A DNA stretch of 64,000 nt from Phycomyces blakesleeanus NRRL 1555(-) (taxonomy: Eukaryota; Mucoromycota; Mucoromycetes; Mucorales; Phycomycetaceae), in contig NW_017265134.1 of NCBI RefSeq assembly GCF_001638985.1, positions 1,364,001-1,428,000 of the forward strand, given 5' to 3'. Under the pieces are notes generated by a model. It did not search any database, was not told the DNA's origin, and worked only from the letters and a program-made list of their open reading frames with translations. Shown here one piece after another: positions 38,132-48,501 of the stretch. The translations under genes were made by a program, and so were the position numbers. Positions within the stretch are counted from its first letter, which is position 1; every line of letters starts with the position of its first letter.

Positions 38132-38150
38132 TTATATATTTATATATAAA
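38132..38150 (+). promoter_or_regulatory. TATA-rich promoter element of the glutathione peroxidase gene
   Basis: TATATATTTATATATAAAG lies about 115-130 bp upstream of the ATG at 38265. A CT-rich leader (38210-38230) lies between, as expected for a strongly expressed fungal gene. Function is inferred from position and sequence only. Confidence 0.45.
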
Positions 38151-38264
38151 GCGGAGGTGAGTTTTGACGTGTCACGTAGAAAATCATATAAATTACCCAA
38201 GCTTGGTCTGTTCTCTCTCTCTCTTTCATTTCTTAATTCCTTATACCTTTACTCACAACTCAAA

Positions 38265-38340
38265 ATGAAGACTCTTTACGATTTCACCATCAAGAACATC
38301 AAGAACCAAGACTGGAACTTGGAATCTCTCAAGGGAAAGG

Positions 38341-38371
<31 letters not shown>

Positions 38372-39254
38372 CTGTCTATTATCTTCTTTTGTTGATCCTT
38401 TTTTGCTTTGCTTTGCTTTGCCTTGCCTTGCCTTGCCTTGATTTACATTGATTAGGTTGTCCTTATTGTCAACGTTGCTTCCAAGTGCGGTTTTACCAAG
38501 CAGTATGCTGGTCTCGAAGAGCTCTACAAGAACTACAAGGACAAGGACTTTGAAATTATCGGTGTTCCCTGCAACCAGTTTGGTGGTCAAGGTAAGAATC
38601 GCAAACACAAAAGTGGATTTAAAAAAAAAATAAGAATAAGAAGAGGAATAAAGAGATGGTAATTTATATAAACTTATACTATCTCTGATTTACTTTTCCT
38701 TTAGAACCTGGAACTGAAGAGGGTAAGTCTAGATCAAATTGATTACGATTATGCATTGTCCTAATAGTTTGTTAGAAATCGAGAACTTCTGTACTCTCAC
38801 CTGGAGCGTTACTTTCCCTTTGGCCGCTAAGCAGTAAGTTTAAACCATGACAACTCGTTTTTTTTTGAAAGTTTATCGGTACTTATCAAGTGGAATTGGT
38901 ATAGGGATGTCAACGGTGATCACGAGTCTCCTTTGTACGCCTGGTTGAAGGATTCCCAATCTGGTCTTCTTGGGTAAGATTTATTTATAAAGAGAGTAGA
39001 TATTTTGTATTGGGTTTTCTTTTTATTGACACGAACTTTTTTCTTTGGGGGTGATCTTATAGAATGAAGCGTATCAAATGGAACTTTGAGGTAAGATATA
39101 ATAAAGGCTCTGGAGCTTAAAAGATTATTATTTGAAACTAATACTATATCTATTTTAGAAATTCTTGATTGATAAGGAAGGAAAGGTCGTCAACCGTTAC
39201 TCTTCTCTTACTGAACCCAAGGCCATTGCTGCTGACATTGAGAAGCTTTTGTAA
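38265..39254 (+). CDS. Glutathione peroxidase (atypical 2-Cys, thioredoxin-type)
   Basis: Seven exons: 38265-38339, 38456-38591, 38705-38722, 38776-38833, 38905-38973, 39062-39089 and 39159-39254. They encode 159 residues, the normal length for fungal GPx. The peroxidatic cysteine is in NVASKCGFT (Cys36). [16 protein letters not shown] follows (Gln in the active site), then ENFC (Cys82, at the resolving position known from yeast Gpx3) and KWNFEKFLI with the active-site Trp and Asn. Cys rather than selenocysteine at position 36, together with Cys82, indicates reduction of H2O2 and lipid peroxides with thioredoxin as donor, possibly with a redox-sensing role. The third exon is only 18 nt. Codons are C-ended and biased, consistent with high expression. 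Confidence 0.93.
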
Positions 39255-39475
39255 AGAATGAAATATATATATATATATATAAAAACTCACAATAACCAAC
39301 CCACCCACCCACCTACTTACCTACTCACTTGCTCCACAAATACCGTAAATAAACCCTTTATTATTATATACTCTATTGTTTTTCTTTGATTGATTTGTGT
39401 AGCTGAATATGTTGCATAAAACAGATGATGTCATTTGAATAAATAATAATAATAAAAACATACCAGCTAAAAAAT

Positions 39476-39506
<31 letters not shown>

Positions 39507-39751
39507 AATACATTTTGACACGAATATTTTATCATTTGGCTTTTTGATAAGTTTAGAAACATCAGGACATTTTAGTCAAAATAATACCAAGATAGAGATA
39601 GGATTCAAAAAAAAAAGTGTGAATTTCACAGCATATTTTTTGTACACAAAAATCTAGTAAAATCTCAAATGAGACTCCGGTCCATTGATGATCTTTTCAA
39701 ATTGTCCCTTTGTATTTATTTATATTACGCTATATTATATTTACTTGCACA
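39255..39751. other. Intergenic, no gene seen
   Basis: Contains (TA)n just after the GPx stop (39263-39280), a (CCCA)n tract (39298-39312) and (AC)n (39475-39495). It carries the GPx 3' end and the promoter of the hydrolase gene. Confidence 0.5.
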
Positions 39752-40801
39752 ATGTCAAAGCAGGAGATTCCGGTAATTGGTCTTCAGTTGACTGTATATG
39801 GTCTTGAAGAGTACAAGGCACTTGAAAAACCAATACCGGTGGCGGTAATGTTTGCTCTCCATGGTCGTGTTCGTAAGAGTCAATCAATTTTCCAAACATC
39901 AGCTCTGAAATGAGAACAAAAACAAAAATAAAAATAAAAATAAAAATAAAAATGCCATTAGAGAACATGACAAAGATGGATCCCATTTGCCAAGCAATCT
40001 GCAAACTCAATACAAACCCCTGCAAAAAAAGACACATAATTGTGGTTGCATTCGACCACCCCAACCATGGCAGTCGAAAAATTCATCATCTTTCCAATTA
40101 TGGATGGTCCGAGAATGGATATGCCAACCCCAACCATGCTATGGATATGTGGTCTATGCTATACAACTCTGCCCGAACTGTTTCTGACCTTGTGGATGTA
40201 TTGGAGCATTACCTTTTTGGTCCACAGTATGAATCAAGAGTCCAGGTCTGGGGCGTTGTTGGATTTTCTATGGGTGGACATGCAAGCATCTTGGCAGCAG
40301 CCCAAGGTATGTCAAAAAAACCTTTGCCTAATCAAATATCCATCTATTCACACTAATTTCGCTAATTCACAAATAATTATACCTTATCTAATTATGATTT
40401 ATATAGATCCAAGACTGACTGTCTGTATTCCCATTGTCGGAACTGCTGATTTCTTGGGACTGATGGAAAGACGTCTCCAAGAAACAGACTTGTCAGCCCA
40501 TGCCCATCTTCCCAAACCATTTTGTGAAATGGTCAAGCAGAGAACAGCCAACCTTGAAAATCACCTCAGCTCTACCAAGCTGCTCATGATCAGTGGTCAA
40601 AAAGACAAACTAGTTCCGCCATCTTCCAACGACGCATTTATCAGTCGTCTCTCAAAGGTACATCGTGGCAAGGAGAACGTCGATTGGAAATGCGTAATTG
40701 TTCCAGGTGTAGGGCATGAATGGTGTCCAGAAATGATTGATATGAGTGTAGAATGGTGCGACAAATGGATGGTCCATACATTACCACCCAATAAACTGTG
40801 A
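39752..40801 (+). CDS. Alpha/beta hydrolase (esterase-like)
   Basis: Three exons, 39752-39872, 39962-40306 and 40407-40801, give 286 residues. After a short N-terminus come the oxyanion-side strand VAVMFALHGRV and VVAFDHPNHGSR (a typical 'D.rGhG' variant). The nucleophile elbow is GVVGFSMGGHAS (Ser143), and the last catalytic residue is in VPGVGHEWCPE. KLLMISGQKDKLVPP supplies the acidic residue before the final His. The fold is that of serine esterases, lipases and dienelactone hydrolases, and no secretion signal is seen, so it is probably cytosolic. Substrate is unknown. The first intron includes an (AAAATA)n tract. It converges with the FAM32A-like gene, with 217 bp between the stops. Confidence 0.82.
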
Positions 40802-41018
40802 ACAGGATTTCTTGATAGATAGATAGATACATATATCTTTCAAGTTTTATTTATTTATTTATTGATTTTAATATGTTTCGATATATACACGTATTCCACA
40901 TGGACCAATTGTATAAATGTGTATACATATATATATGTGTGTGTGAGAGAGAGAGATTGAGATTGAGATTGAGAGTGTGTGAGAGAGTGTAAATAAAGTG
41001 CTGAATACGCGCGTCCTG

Positions 41019-41496
41019 TTAGCCGGGTCCGACCTTTGGAATGTCGTAATGCTCGCTGAGATGTTCAAGCTTCTTGTTAAACTCATAGACATTCTCTTTG
41101 TGGGATCTAGTGGCAGCCTTTGCAACACGTTCCATTTGCTAATTCACAGATGAATTTATATATGTTGTTAATGTTTGTTTGTAATGTTTTTTTTTTGTTC
41201 TTTAAAAAATAAACTTACTCGCTTTAACTTGGTTTCTTCGAATTTACGTTCTGCCTCTGTCTTCTCCACGACAGTTACACGATGAGCTGCACTGTCTTCC
41301 TGTTTCTGTCCATCAGCCTCATCCTGAATAGCACGGGCAAATTTCTCTCGTTCTGACTTTGCTTTCTTCTTTTTTTTCCTGTAATGACATTTGTAAGATT
41401 GGTTGCCTTTAGTACATCACACTACTCTTACTTTATGGGAGAGTCGCTCCCTTTAAATTTGAGCGACCCTTTACTGACTTGATCATACGCAGACAT
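41019..41496 (-). CDS. FAM32A-like nuclear protein
   Basis: Three exons, 41496-41432, 41378-41219 and 41138-41019, give 114 residues, essentially the length of the animal protein. The N-terminus MSAYDQVSKGSLKFKG, the KKKKKKAK basic block, ERKFEE in the middle and the C-terminus HKENVYEFNKKLEHLSEHYD-IPKVGPG follow the FAM32A/DUF1754 pattern closely. FAM32A has been placed in the catalytic spliceosome in human cryo-EM work, where its C-terminal tail approaches the active site and supports exon ligation; a nuclear splicing role is inferred by homology. The gene starts only 107 bp downstream of the lipase gene's stop on the same strand. Confidence 0.9.
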
Positions 41497-41603
41497 GACT
41501 CATACGTTGCGATCAGAAAGTGCAAGAATAAAAAAAAAAAAAGAGAAAGTACACGAATAGAAAATTTTATGTTGCATTTATTTTTAAAGTCCCGCAATTT
41601 CGT

Positions 41604-44600
41604 CTAGCGCACAGCGTCTTTTACTGCATGCGCATCTCCACCACCTCTCTCGGTGGTTCTCTTGAGACCTTCTTCAGCTAATGTATCTCTAACTGTATCC
41701 ATTGAGCACTTATTGTGTAGTGGAACTGTATTTGTGCTACTGGATCTTTGGACTCTCGGATCTATATCACCAGTGTCTTCAGAGTGCGAAGGATCCAGAA
41801 CGCCCACTGGTTGGTCATCTTTGTTAGCCATCAATGCCTCACGCGCTCTTCGGAAAGACACATCAAAATTAGAAGGAAGATGGTCAAGAAGAATGGAGCG
41901 TCTAATAATCAGCTCGCTTGATACTCTACGAGGATCCGTACGCTCGACAACAATACGAGTATCTTTACCGGGGACAGGATCCTAACAGTTATTATGTTTG
42001 AGTACACAATATCCAATTTCTCTATATATGTATACAAGCACAAACATACCAGCCAAAATTGATAAACCATGCCTGCAACATACAGCTATATGTAAATAAC
42101 GTTAATAAAGAAGCTTTGTATATAAGTACCATGACTACAGATTTTCTCCCCAAAAAATCTTTATACAATTACCCTTGGGTTATCCATTGACTCGAGGCAT
42201 CTGCGTCGACATTCTTCAATTTGATCAAATGCTTTTTTCCACTGCTCTCCTTCTGGCTCTTGTGTCCAAAGAAGTTGCCCGATTCCGAGATTCTGTGCTG
42301 CTTCTGCACCTCCTATTATCAATTCTTTTACGTCCATCATTGAGCCATAACTTAGTTTGCTGACAAAATCATCTGCAAACACAATCGATTGAATGTAATC
42401 CTTTAAAATACAATTATTATTATTATAAAAAAAACATCTTTATTAATTCTAGAAATGATAATAATAATAATAATAAATCATAGTATCTACCTTGTAACGC
42501 TCAGAAAGATCGATACTGAGCCCACACGCAGGTGCATATCCAAAACATCGAATCACAAAAGGGTTTCCTTCTTTATCTTTTGGAAATTCGTCAATATGAT
42601 CAAGAAGCATGATGGTCAATATTGCGGCTGTTGCTGCACCAAGGCTATGGCCAACAATATGAAGCGCTGACACAGAGTTTTCGTTGGCATATGTGACTAA
42701 TTGAGGTGCAACATGGCGGAAAAGCCAGGCAGCAGCGGACTGTAAGAAATTTGATGAGCATGTTTCTTTCTTTATATATATATTAAAAGCATACCTTCAT
42801 GCCTTTATGCACAAATCCTCCTTTCCACGGTTCGTATTCACACACAAGATCTGTCATTGTATCGAATGCACTCTAGAATGAAGACCAAACAAAGAGATTT
42901 AAGGTTAGCCAATTAGTCAATTAGCTAATCAATATCTTTTTTTCTTCTTCTTCTTTTTCCTGTAGAGGTATTTTTGCTTACCATAGTACCTCGAATACAC
43001 AGCACGAGTGAGTCTGTTGATGGATCTTGGGCAACAAAATAACTTGGACGAAATGCCTCTCCTGTACGAAGTTCGTATGCCAGTAGGCACTCTTCGGGAA
43101 GCTTTAGATATTCCATTACCGTCAGAGCATCCGAATGGTCACGGACAGCATCTGATATATAACCGTTTCCTTTTCCCATCAAATTAACACCCTTCCATCC
43201 ATATGATGCCAACGAATAATCCCAAAAGTGAGAAGCCAGCTCGATTTCTGAAAGATCTTCCACCAAGTCCCAGGTTCGGTCTCGTGGAAGTTGGGTATAA
43301 AACTTCTCAAGCATAGTAAATCCAGTCAATATCTGGATATTTGAAAGCTCAAATCCTTGCCCCTAAAGATAATTACAAAAGTTGTTATTATTTTAGTTAT
43401 CTATGTATCAAGAAAAAAAAAAGAAAAATACAACATGTGATATCAACAGAGAAAGAAACTATTGCTAGTTCACTTACAAATGCTGCAAGAAGCTTTCCAA
43501 TTGCACGCAAAACTTGATTTGTTTCCTTGTTAACGGTCCAGGAGCCAATAGCATCCAATATTGGGAATGTTTTTAAAGAGTCGTCTTCTGTTGTCAGAGT
43601 ATTCATTGTATCAATCAGGTCCGTGTGTTCTTCATTACTAGGATCTTCGGGTTCTGTTAATGTATCTTGAGTAGATGTACTTGTGGTTGATTTGGATTGT
43701 GAAGGTACAGGTTGTGTGAAGCCAAGCCAAGCCGAGACAGTTCCGAGAACTGACCCTGTAGTCGTAGTAGTAGTCGTAGTAGTAGCCGGAATTTCTTCTT
43801 CTTCTTCTTTTTTGGGTATTGATTTTGCTCTGTCCTGCTCGACTATGCGATAACTACCCATATGTTGCTCTTCCAGGTCAGACGGTCGTTTCTCTACCAA
43901 TGTTGACCTCTTCATCTCTTCCTCTTCCTTGTCTATTTCCTCATCAAAAGATGATCTTTGACTTGTCTCTTCATATTTCCGAAACAAGATCTCACCGGGA
44001 GGTCTTTCCCGATGTGCCTTTATTAATCTTAAAAATTCCTCTTCTAGTTCATTCTCGTTGTACAATTGCTTGGAGTGAAGCGATGGATTTTTTGTCTTTC
44101 CTGAAGGTGTAACTGGATCTTGGGATTGGTAAACATAAGAAATCCGGACTTGTATTGCTCCCACATTACTCTCAGTAGTTTTCTTTTGGGAAGCCAGAGA
44201 GCTCGCTCCTTTTGAGAGTTTCTTTTCCCAGATTTCGTAGTAAGAAGTAAATTCTTCTGGCATGCCTTCTAGTTTTCGTAGTCGTATTTCTGCTCGGCCC
44301 ACATGCCTGTCGGGTAGAAGCATGTAGGAATCATATAGATCCAGTTGGATAGTGTCGAATAGTTGAGCGTGATAGCTCACCAGGAATTCAAACCCTTCAT
44401 TCCATTGACCTTGAGGATAGTCTGATATAGAAGTCTGGTGTATTTGATCTATATTAAAGGTTGAATATAATTTTAAGATAAATCGATATTCACGATAGTC
44501 TTTATTTTTCAACAGTAATAATAATTACACCCATATATATATATTTAAAGACCTCCTATACCTCCAATAGTGATAATGACATAAGGACGTTTTACTGAAA

Positions 44601-44806
44601 CGTTTAGGAAGCAGCTATTAATGTGGATCTTTTTTTAAGGGAAAATATATTTGAAAATCAAATAATATAAGTATACGGCTTTGATTTCACTTGTAGAACG
44701 GGCTTTCTCGGTAGTTTACCTTTAAACTTCCGGGTTTGATGCTGAATGCCTGGACATTTGGTAATGGAGTGGTCAATTCACTCAAAGTAGTGCTGGAAGA
44801 AACCAT
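41604..44806 (-). CDS. C2-domain plus class-3 lipase (sn-1 diacylglycerol lipase type)
   Basis: Nine exons: 44806-44720, 44628-44562, 44499-43478, 43362-42982, 42872-42795, 42739-42491, 42400-42173, 42085-42050 and 41981-41604. They encode about 841 residues. Residues about 27-150 form a C2-like domain (SLKIHINSCFLNVS, RPYVIITIGG, DTIQLDLYD). A low-complexity linker (Glu, Thr and Lys/Glu runs) spans about 200-370. The lipase_3 domain follows: LLAYELRTGEAFRPSYFVAQDP, LVLCIRGT, HIVGHSLGAATAAIL (nucleophile Ser577), VFADDFVSKLS (Asp638/639) and LLDHLPSNF (His750). This matches the triad layout of diacylglycerol lipases, membrane-associated enzymes that release the sn-1 acyl chain from diacylglycerol. 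C2 suggests Ca2+/membrane recruitment. No transmembrane helices are evident, unlike animal DAGL-alpha. Exon 1 to 2 uses a weak AAAAAAAG acceptor but fits the C2 strand. Confidence 0.8.
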
Positions 44807-45598
44807 GTGTAAAGGGTAGTCGCTTTCCTTTTAGGGGGTTGTTAAAGTAATGCTTCATTCATATGAAGTCACAGAGAAAGTTTTAGCTTGGTTTTTATTT
44901 TATTTTATTTTATTTTAGTATATCAAGTCCTGGATACAAAGTTACAAATGTACAAGTGTGCTATGACGAAATTATTTATTTTATTTATTATTATTTAAAA
45001 AAAAAATCCATAAAATGTATTTCCTAGTATCTACAATGGCATCATATTCATACAACTTGTAAATGTCTGCAAATACAATAGTCAATATATATAGTACAAG
45101 TATTATCACTGCTATCATTTGGGATGCTTTATTCAATTTTGGCTAAATATTTTACCTAACATTTCAAAAGGTTTATTTAAACTTTTTTTTTGGCAAAGAA
45201 CAATCAATGCGTTATCAATGGATTGTACAAGCGAGATTGAAGACAGCCCTTTTTTTTAAATTTTTCTTTTTTACCAAATTTACATCGAAACGTGTTGGAT
45301 ATAGTCGATTATGTATGGGCATGGTTTTGTATTAACATCCTATTTAAAATAAAAGGGAAAGAAATGGAGCCAATTGAGGTGGAGCAGCTATGGTGATCTC
45401 TGCTTAAAGGCCGCTTTCAATGTAACCATCTCACTGGTCAAGATCCAATGAACGACGCACGTGTATTTACAATGAAGCCCTCTCAGCCTTAAAAGCCTTC
45501 ACAAGGCTTAAACCACTTTACCAATCTCTTTCCTTTCCTTCCTTTTTCTTTGGTCTAATAACTTTATATACTTACATACATTGGTTGACTGAATTCCG
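44807..45598. other. Divergent intergenic region, promoters of the lipase and acetyltransferase genes
   Basis: About 790 bp between two start codons. (TTTTA)n at 44899-44919 and T-rich runs are visible. A pyrimidine-rich leader (45525-45555) precedes the acetyltransferase ATG. No ORF is supported. Confidence 0.5.
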
Positions 45599-46741
45599 AT
45601 GGCAAAGTCTTCGTCTTCCCCTTCTCCAAAAAGTAGCAGTACCAAAAATAATTCACAAACTACGAGTGTATCACCTTCGACTGAGAAACGCTCCCAAATT
45701 GAACTGAGACCGTTTTTTGACAAGGACGATCTCAAGTATGCCCAGTTTCTCTTTTACTCAACTTACCTCGATCTTGTTCCATATGGCGTAAAACTACGTG
45801 TCCAGTCACCGATTATACTTGGCACATGGCTGGCCCTCTTTGCATTCCTATTCACATGGGTGCCATCACAGTTGTCAACTCTCGGCTGGACAGATCTAAT
45901 GATGCTCAGCGTTCGTGTCCTCATTGTCATTGTCTCCATCGGCGGTGGGCTGATCACTCTTCTTTGGTACGTTGACAAGTTCGATGTCAGCGAGCGCGTA
46001 CTCGAAGGTATCGACAATGACCTCAAGGACCCTCCTACCTTTTATCGCGGAGAACCCGACCAGCCTCTGAAGGGAAACTTTTGGGTATTGACCATCAATG
46101 GAGAACCAGTCGGGTGTGTAGGAATGGACCAGCATTTAGAGGATGTAATCGACAAACGGGCTACTAGTACTTATTTGCGTGCCACTGAACTTCCCAAACT
46201 GTCCGACTCTCCTGCGATTAACGAAGCCGAGTGGGAAAAGACTGCAAAAGTACTGGCCAAGATTGATGACACTGTTCGTCTAGTTTTGGTGGGAGCTACA
46301 GACTTGGTGTGTGACTCTATTGTAGCTGCTCGTAAAGCACTTGGGTTCAAAGTCGATTCTGATGGAAAGAAGGAAAGAGTGCTCTTTAAAGCGCACAAGC
46401 CAAACGAAGCCAGTGTGAGACGCCTGGCAATCAAGAGTGAATATCAGGGTCATGGATTGTCGACAGTTCTTTTGAAGCGGGTTGCATTGTGGGCTCACTC
46501 CCATCAGATTGAGTATCTCTATGCAGAGACTAATGAGCTCCAAGACAAGATGGCAGAGGTTTTGGAAAAACGTCATGGATATACTCGCGTATCGACAAAG
46601 AAGGAAGGATATATCAAGACAAAGACTGTGTGGAAATTGGATGTAAAGCTTTGGATGAGCAAGTATCTCCAAGAGAAGAAGGATGAAGTATCGGAGGCAG
46701 AACGTAAAAAGGAAGAAGAGGAATTAAAGGAGTACGAGTAA
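45599..46741 (+). CDS. Membrane-anchored GNAT N-acetyltransferase (NAT8-like)
   Basis: One exon of 380 codons. A Ser/Lys-rich N-terminal tail (1-38) is followed by IELRPFFDKDD, the usual entry to a GNAT fold. Two hydrophobic spans come next: about 66-87 (IILGTWLALFAFLFTWV) and about 100-122 (VLIVIVSIGGGLITLLWYV). The acetyl-CoA site is in the C-terminal half: VRRLAIKSEYQGHGLSTVLLKRVALWA, i.e. motif A Q/R-x-x-G-x-G/A slightly degenerate (QGHGLS), then ETNELQDKMAEVLEKRHGY. The hydrophobic insertion between the N-terminal strand and the acetyl-CoA site is characteristic of NAT8-type enzymes of the ER/secretory membranes. The acceptor (lysine or cysteine-conjugate) is unknown. The Glu/Lys-rich tail is probably cytosolic. 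Confidence 0.78.
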   Translation: MAKSSSSPSPKSSSTKNNSQTTSVSPSTEKRSQIELRPFFDKDDLKYAQFLFYSTYLDLVPYGVKLRVQSPIILGTWLALFAFLFTWVPSQLSTLGWTDLMMLSVRVLIVIVSIGGGLITLLWYVDKFDVSERVLEGIDNDLKDPPTFYRGEPDQPLKGNFWVLTINGEPVGCVGMDQHLEDVIDKRATSTYLRATELPKLSDSPAINEAEWEKTAKVLAKIDDTVRLVLVGATDLVCDSIVAARKALGFKVDSDGKKERVLFKAHKPNEASVRRLAIKSEYQGHGLSTVLLKRVALWAHSHQIEYLYAETNELQDKMAEVLEKRHGYTRVSTKKEGYIKTKTVWKLDVKLWMSKYLQEKKDEVSEAERKKEEEELKEYE

Positions 46742-48501
46742 GAAAAAGAAAATAAGTCATGTATTTTACTTACATCTTGGCTTATATTATCCACCCAATG
46801 TATCTATTGTAGAATAGTTTAATCAGCATTCAAACCTAAAACGCAAAGTATATTTTACACTATATCTTATATTTATAATACCATGATTTCTCATCTATAT
46901 AAAACAGTAATTTCTTTTTTCTTTTTTGTTTGAATACATATTATATCCAAGCAGCCTTGGTAAACATCAACTAAATGAAATTTTACTTTCGTTCAAATTC
47001 ACTGATACACAATGCTCATACGATCCCTTAAAGTTTTAGTCAACCTAGTAATAGATCTTTCAAATAATAAGGGCAGTTTAATTAAAGATCGTATCGCAGA
47101 GATTCAGGGAAGAAATGTATATTACTTATCAGACGGGAGCTTGTTAGCCTCTTCCCCTACCTACATACACTGACGCCATGAAACTGTATCGTCAGCTACC
47201 ACGAGCGAACAAACTGTATTGAAGACTAGCACTAGTACGAGGCGTAAAAAGTCATGATGCTCTTCCAAACCGAGAGGTTAAGAGAGATCGAAACACCCTC
47301 CCTGAACTTGGACTCTTGTAGAATAAGTGAGACTATTTTTCGGTTCAGACCTGAGAAGTCTGTCCGTAGGAAGAGACATGAGGTCTATCCTAATCTCCGA
47401 AACTGTTGTAACACCTACAAGAAGTAAGATAAGAAACAGGGTCACTGACCATCTTAATAAAATCAGTTCTTTTCCTTTGTTTTGTTGCAAGAGGGTATCT
47501 TGAGATATCCCTGAACGAGAATAGAGGAATAAAAGAAGCAATTTGTAAAGTATTTAGTTGACAGTACTGATTGGCATCCTGAAGACTGACTACCTTGACT
47601 TACCAACCATCCTTGCGAACAATATCAACAAAACCCTTAAAGAAATACTCTACCAGCTACATCCCAGTGCACCTTGCTTCTCCACACCCACACGTATTCT
47701 CAAACCACTCGACAGTTTTCCGTTCTCGAGCTGGACTACCACAAATGCATCGCTCTTGAAAACCTTGATATATCCCTTTTGCCCGATTTTATAAAACTGA
47801 AAAAAAAAATAGAAGAAAAGAGTTACATAGGGGTTTTAAGCTTAAAATCTCATTCAACTCAAGATAGTTAAAATATTTATAGCCACTTTCAACCCAAGAA
47901 CACTTGAGAATAAGCTTATTTTTTGAATAGAAAAGAAGAGCAAGCCTACTCCAAACCAGCTAAAAATAAAGTTCACAAAGTACTCATGTAAATATTTACA
48001 CCCTGTGTTCTGCCTTTTGCATACATTTTCTTCATTTTAGTCAATATTTATACTTAACATGAGTTGTGTAGCTAGGTTCTTTAAGACTTCACTCGCACTT
48101 GTGATGAATTTAGATTCAAACCTTTCTTTAAAAGAGAATTTTCGCCTTATTCCGCATAAACCTTCTGATGCCAAGTTGAAATAAGTTATGCTGACTATGA
48201 ATACGTCGATCCATCCAAATCACACTTCTTAGCCACAGGCAAAGTTCAATGCAATTCACTTTGTTATGAAGCATTAGTTACCGTAGTAAGTACGAAACAA
48301 ATGTGGGAAAGGAAGCTTATGTTTATTGTGATGTCACGCTTCCCTGGTTTTCCCAAGGTCTTTTTTCTTTCGTACCGGAAGAGTTGGAGTAGAAAAGCAA
48401 AAGGGAAAAAAAGTTCAGTCGGAAGGAAGACAACTGAACCTTTGCACAAACTTTTATCTGAAATATTTTTTACAGTACAAATATACAAAGTGCTGTAGCC
48501 A
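46742..48501. other. Gene-poor spacer, likely decayed element sequence
   Basis: About 1.8 kb. From about 47030 to 48480 the base composition is less AT-extreme than true intergenic sequence nearby and resembles decayed coding sequence, but no frame stays open beyond about 90 codons and no motif was identified. It directly precedes the gag-like ORF and may be the 5' part of the same element. Confidence 0.35.

Larger units (their letters stand above)
34946..38264. other. Intergenic region, T-rich 3' flank and microsatellites
   Basis: Directly after the Myb-like stop lies a ~700 bp pyrimidine-rich stretch (CTTTCC, TTATTT and TCCTCC runs), giving artificial Leu/Phe/Ser ORFs. It is followed by a long (TAAAA)n array and AT-rich sequence. 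A G run (about 36882-36892) and CATA-type repeats (37220-37255) are also present. No gene was supported. Confidence 0.55.

Noticed and set aside
45508..46794. Several minus-strand ORFs opposite the acetyltransferase gene
   Set aside because: Shadow frames of an intronless coding gene, with no domain signal.
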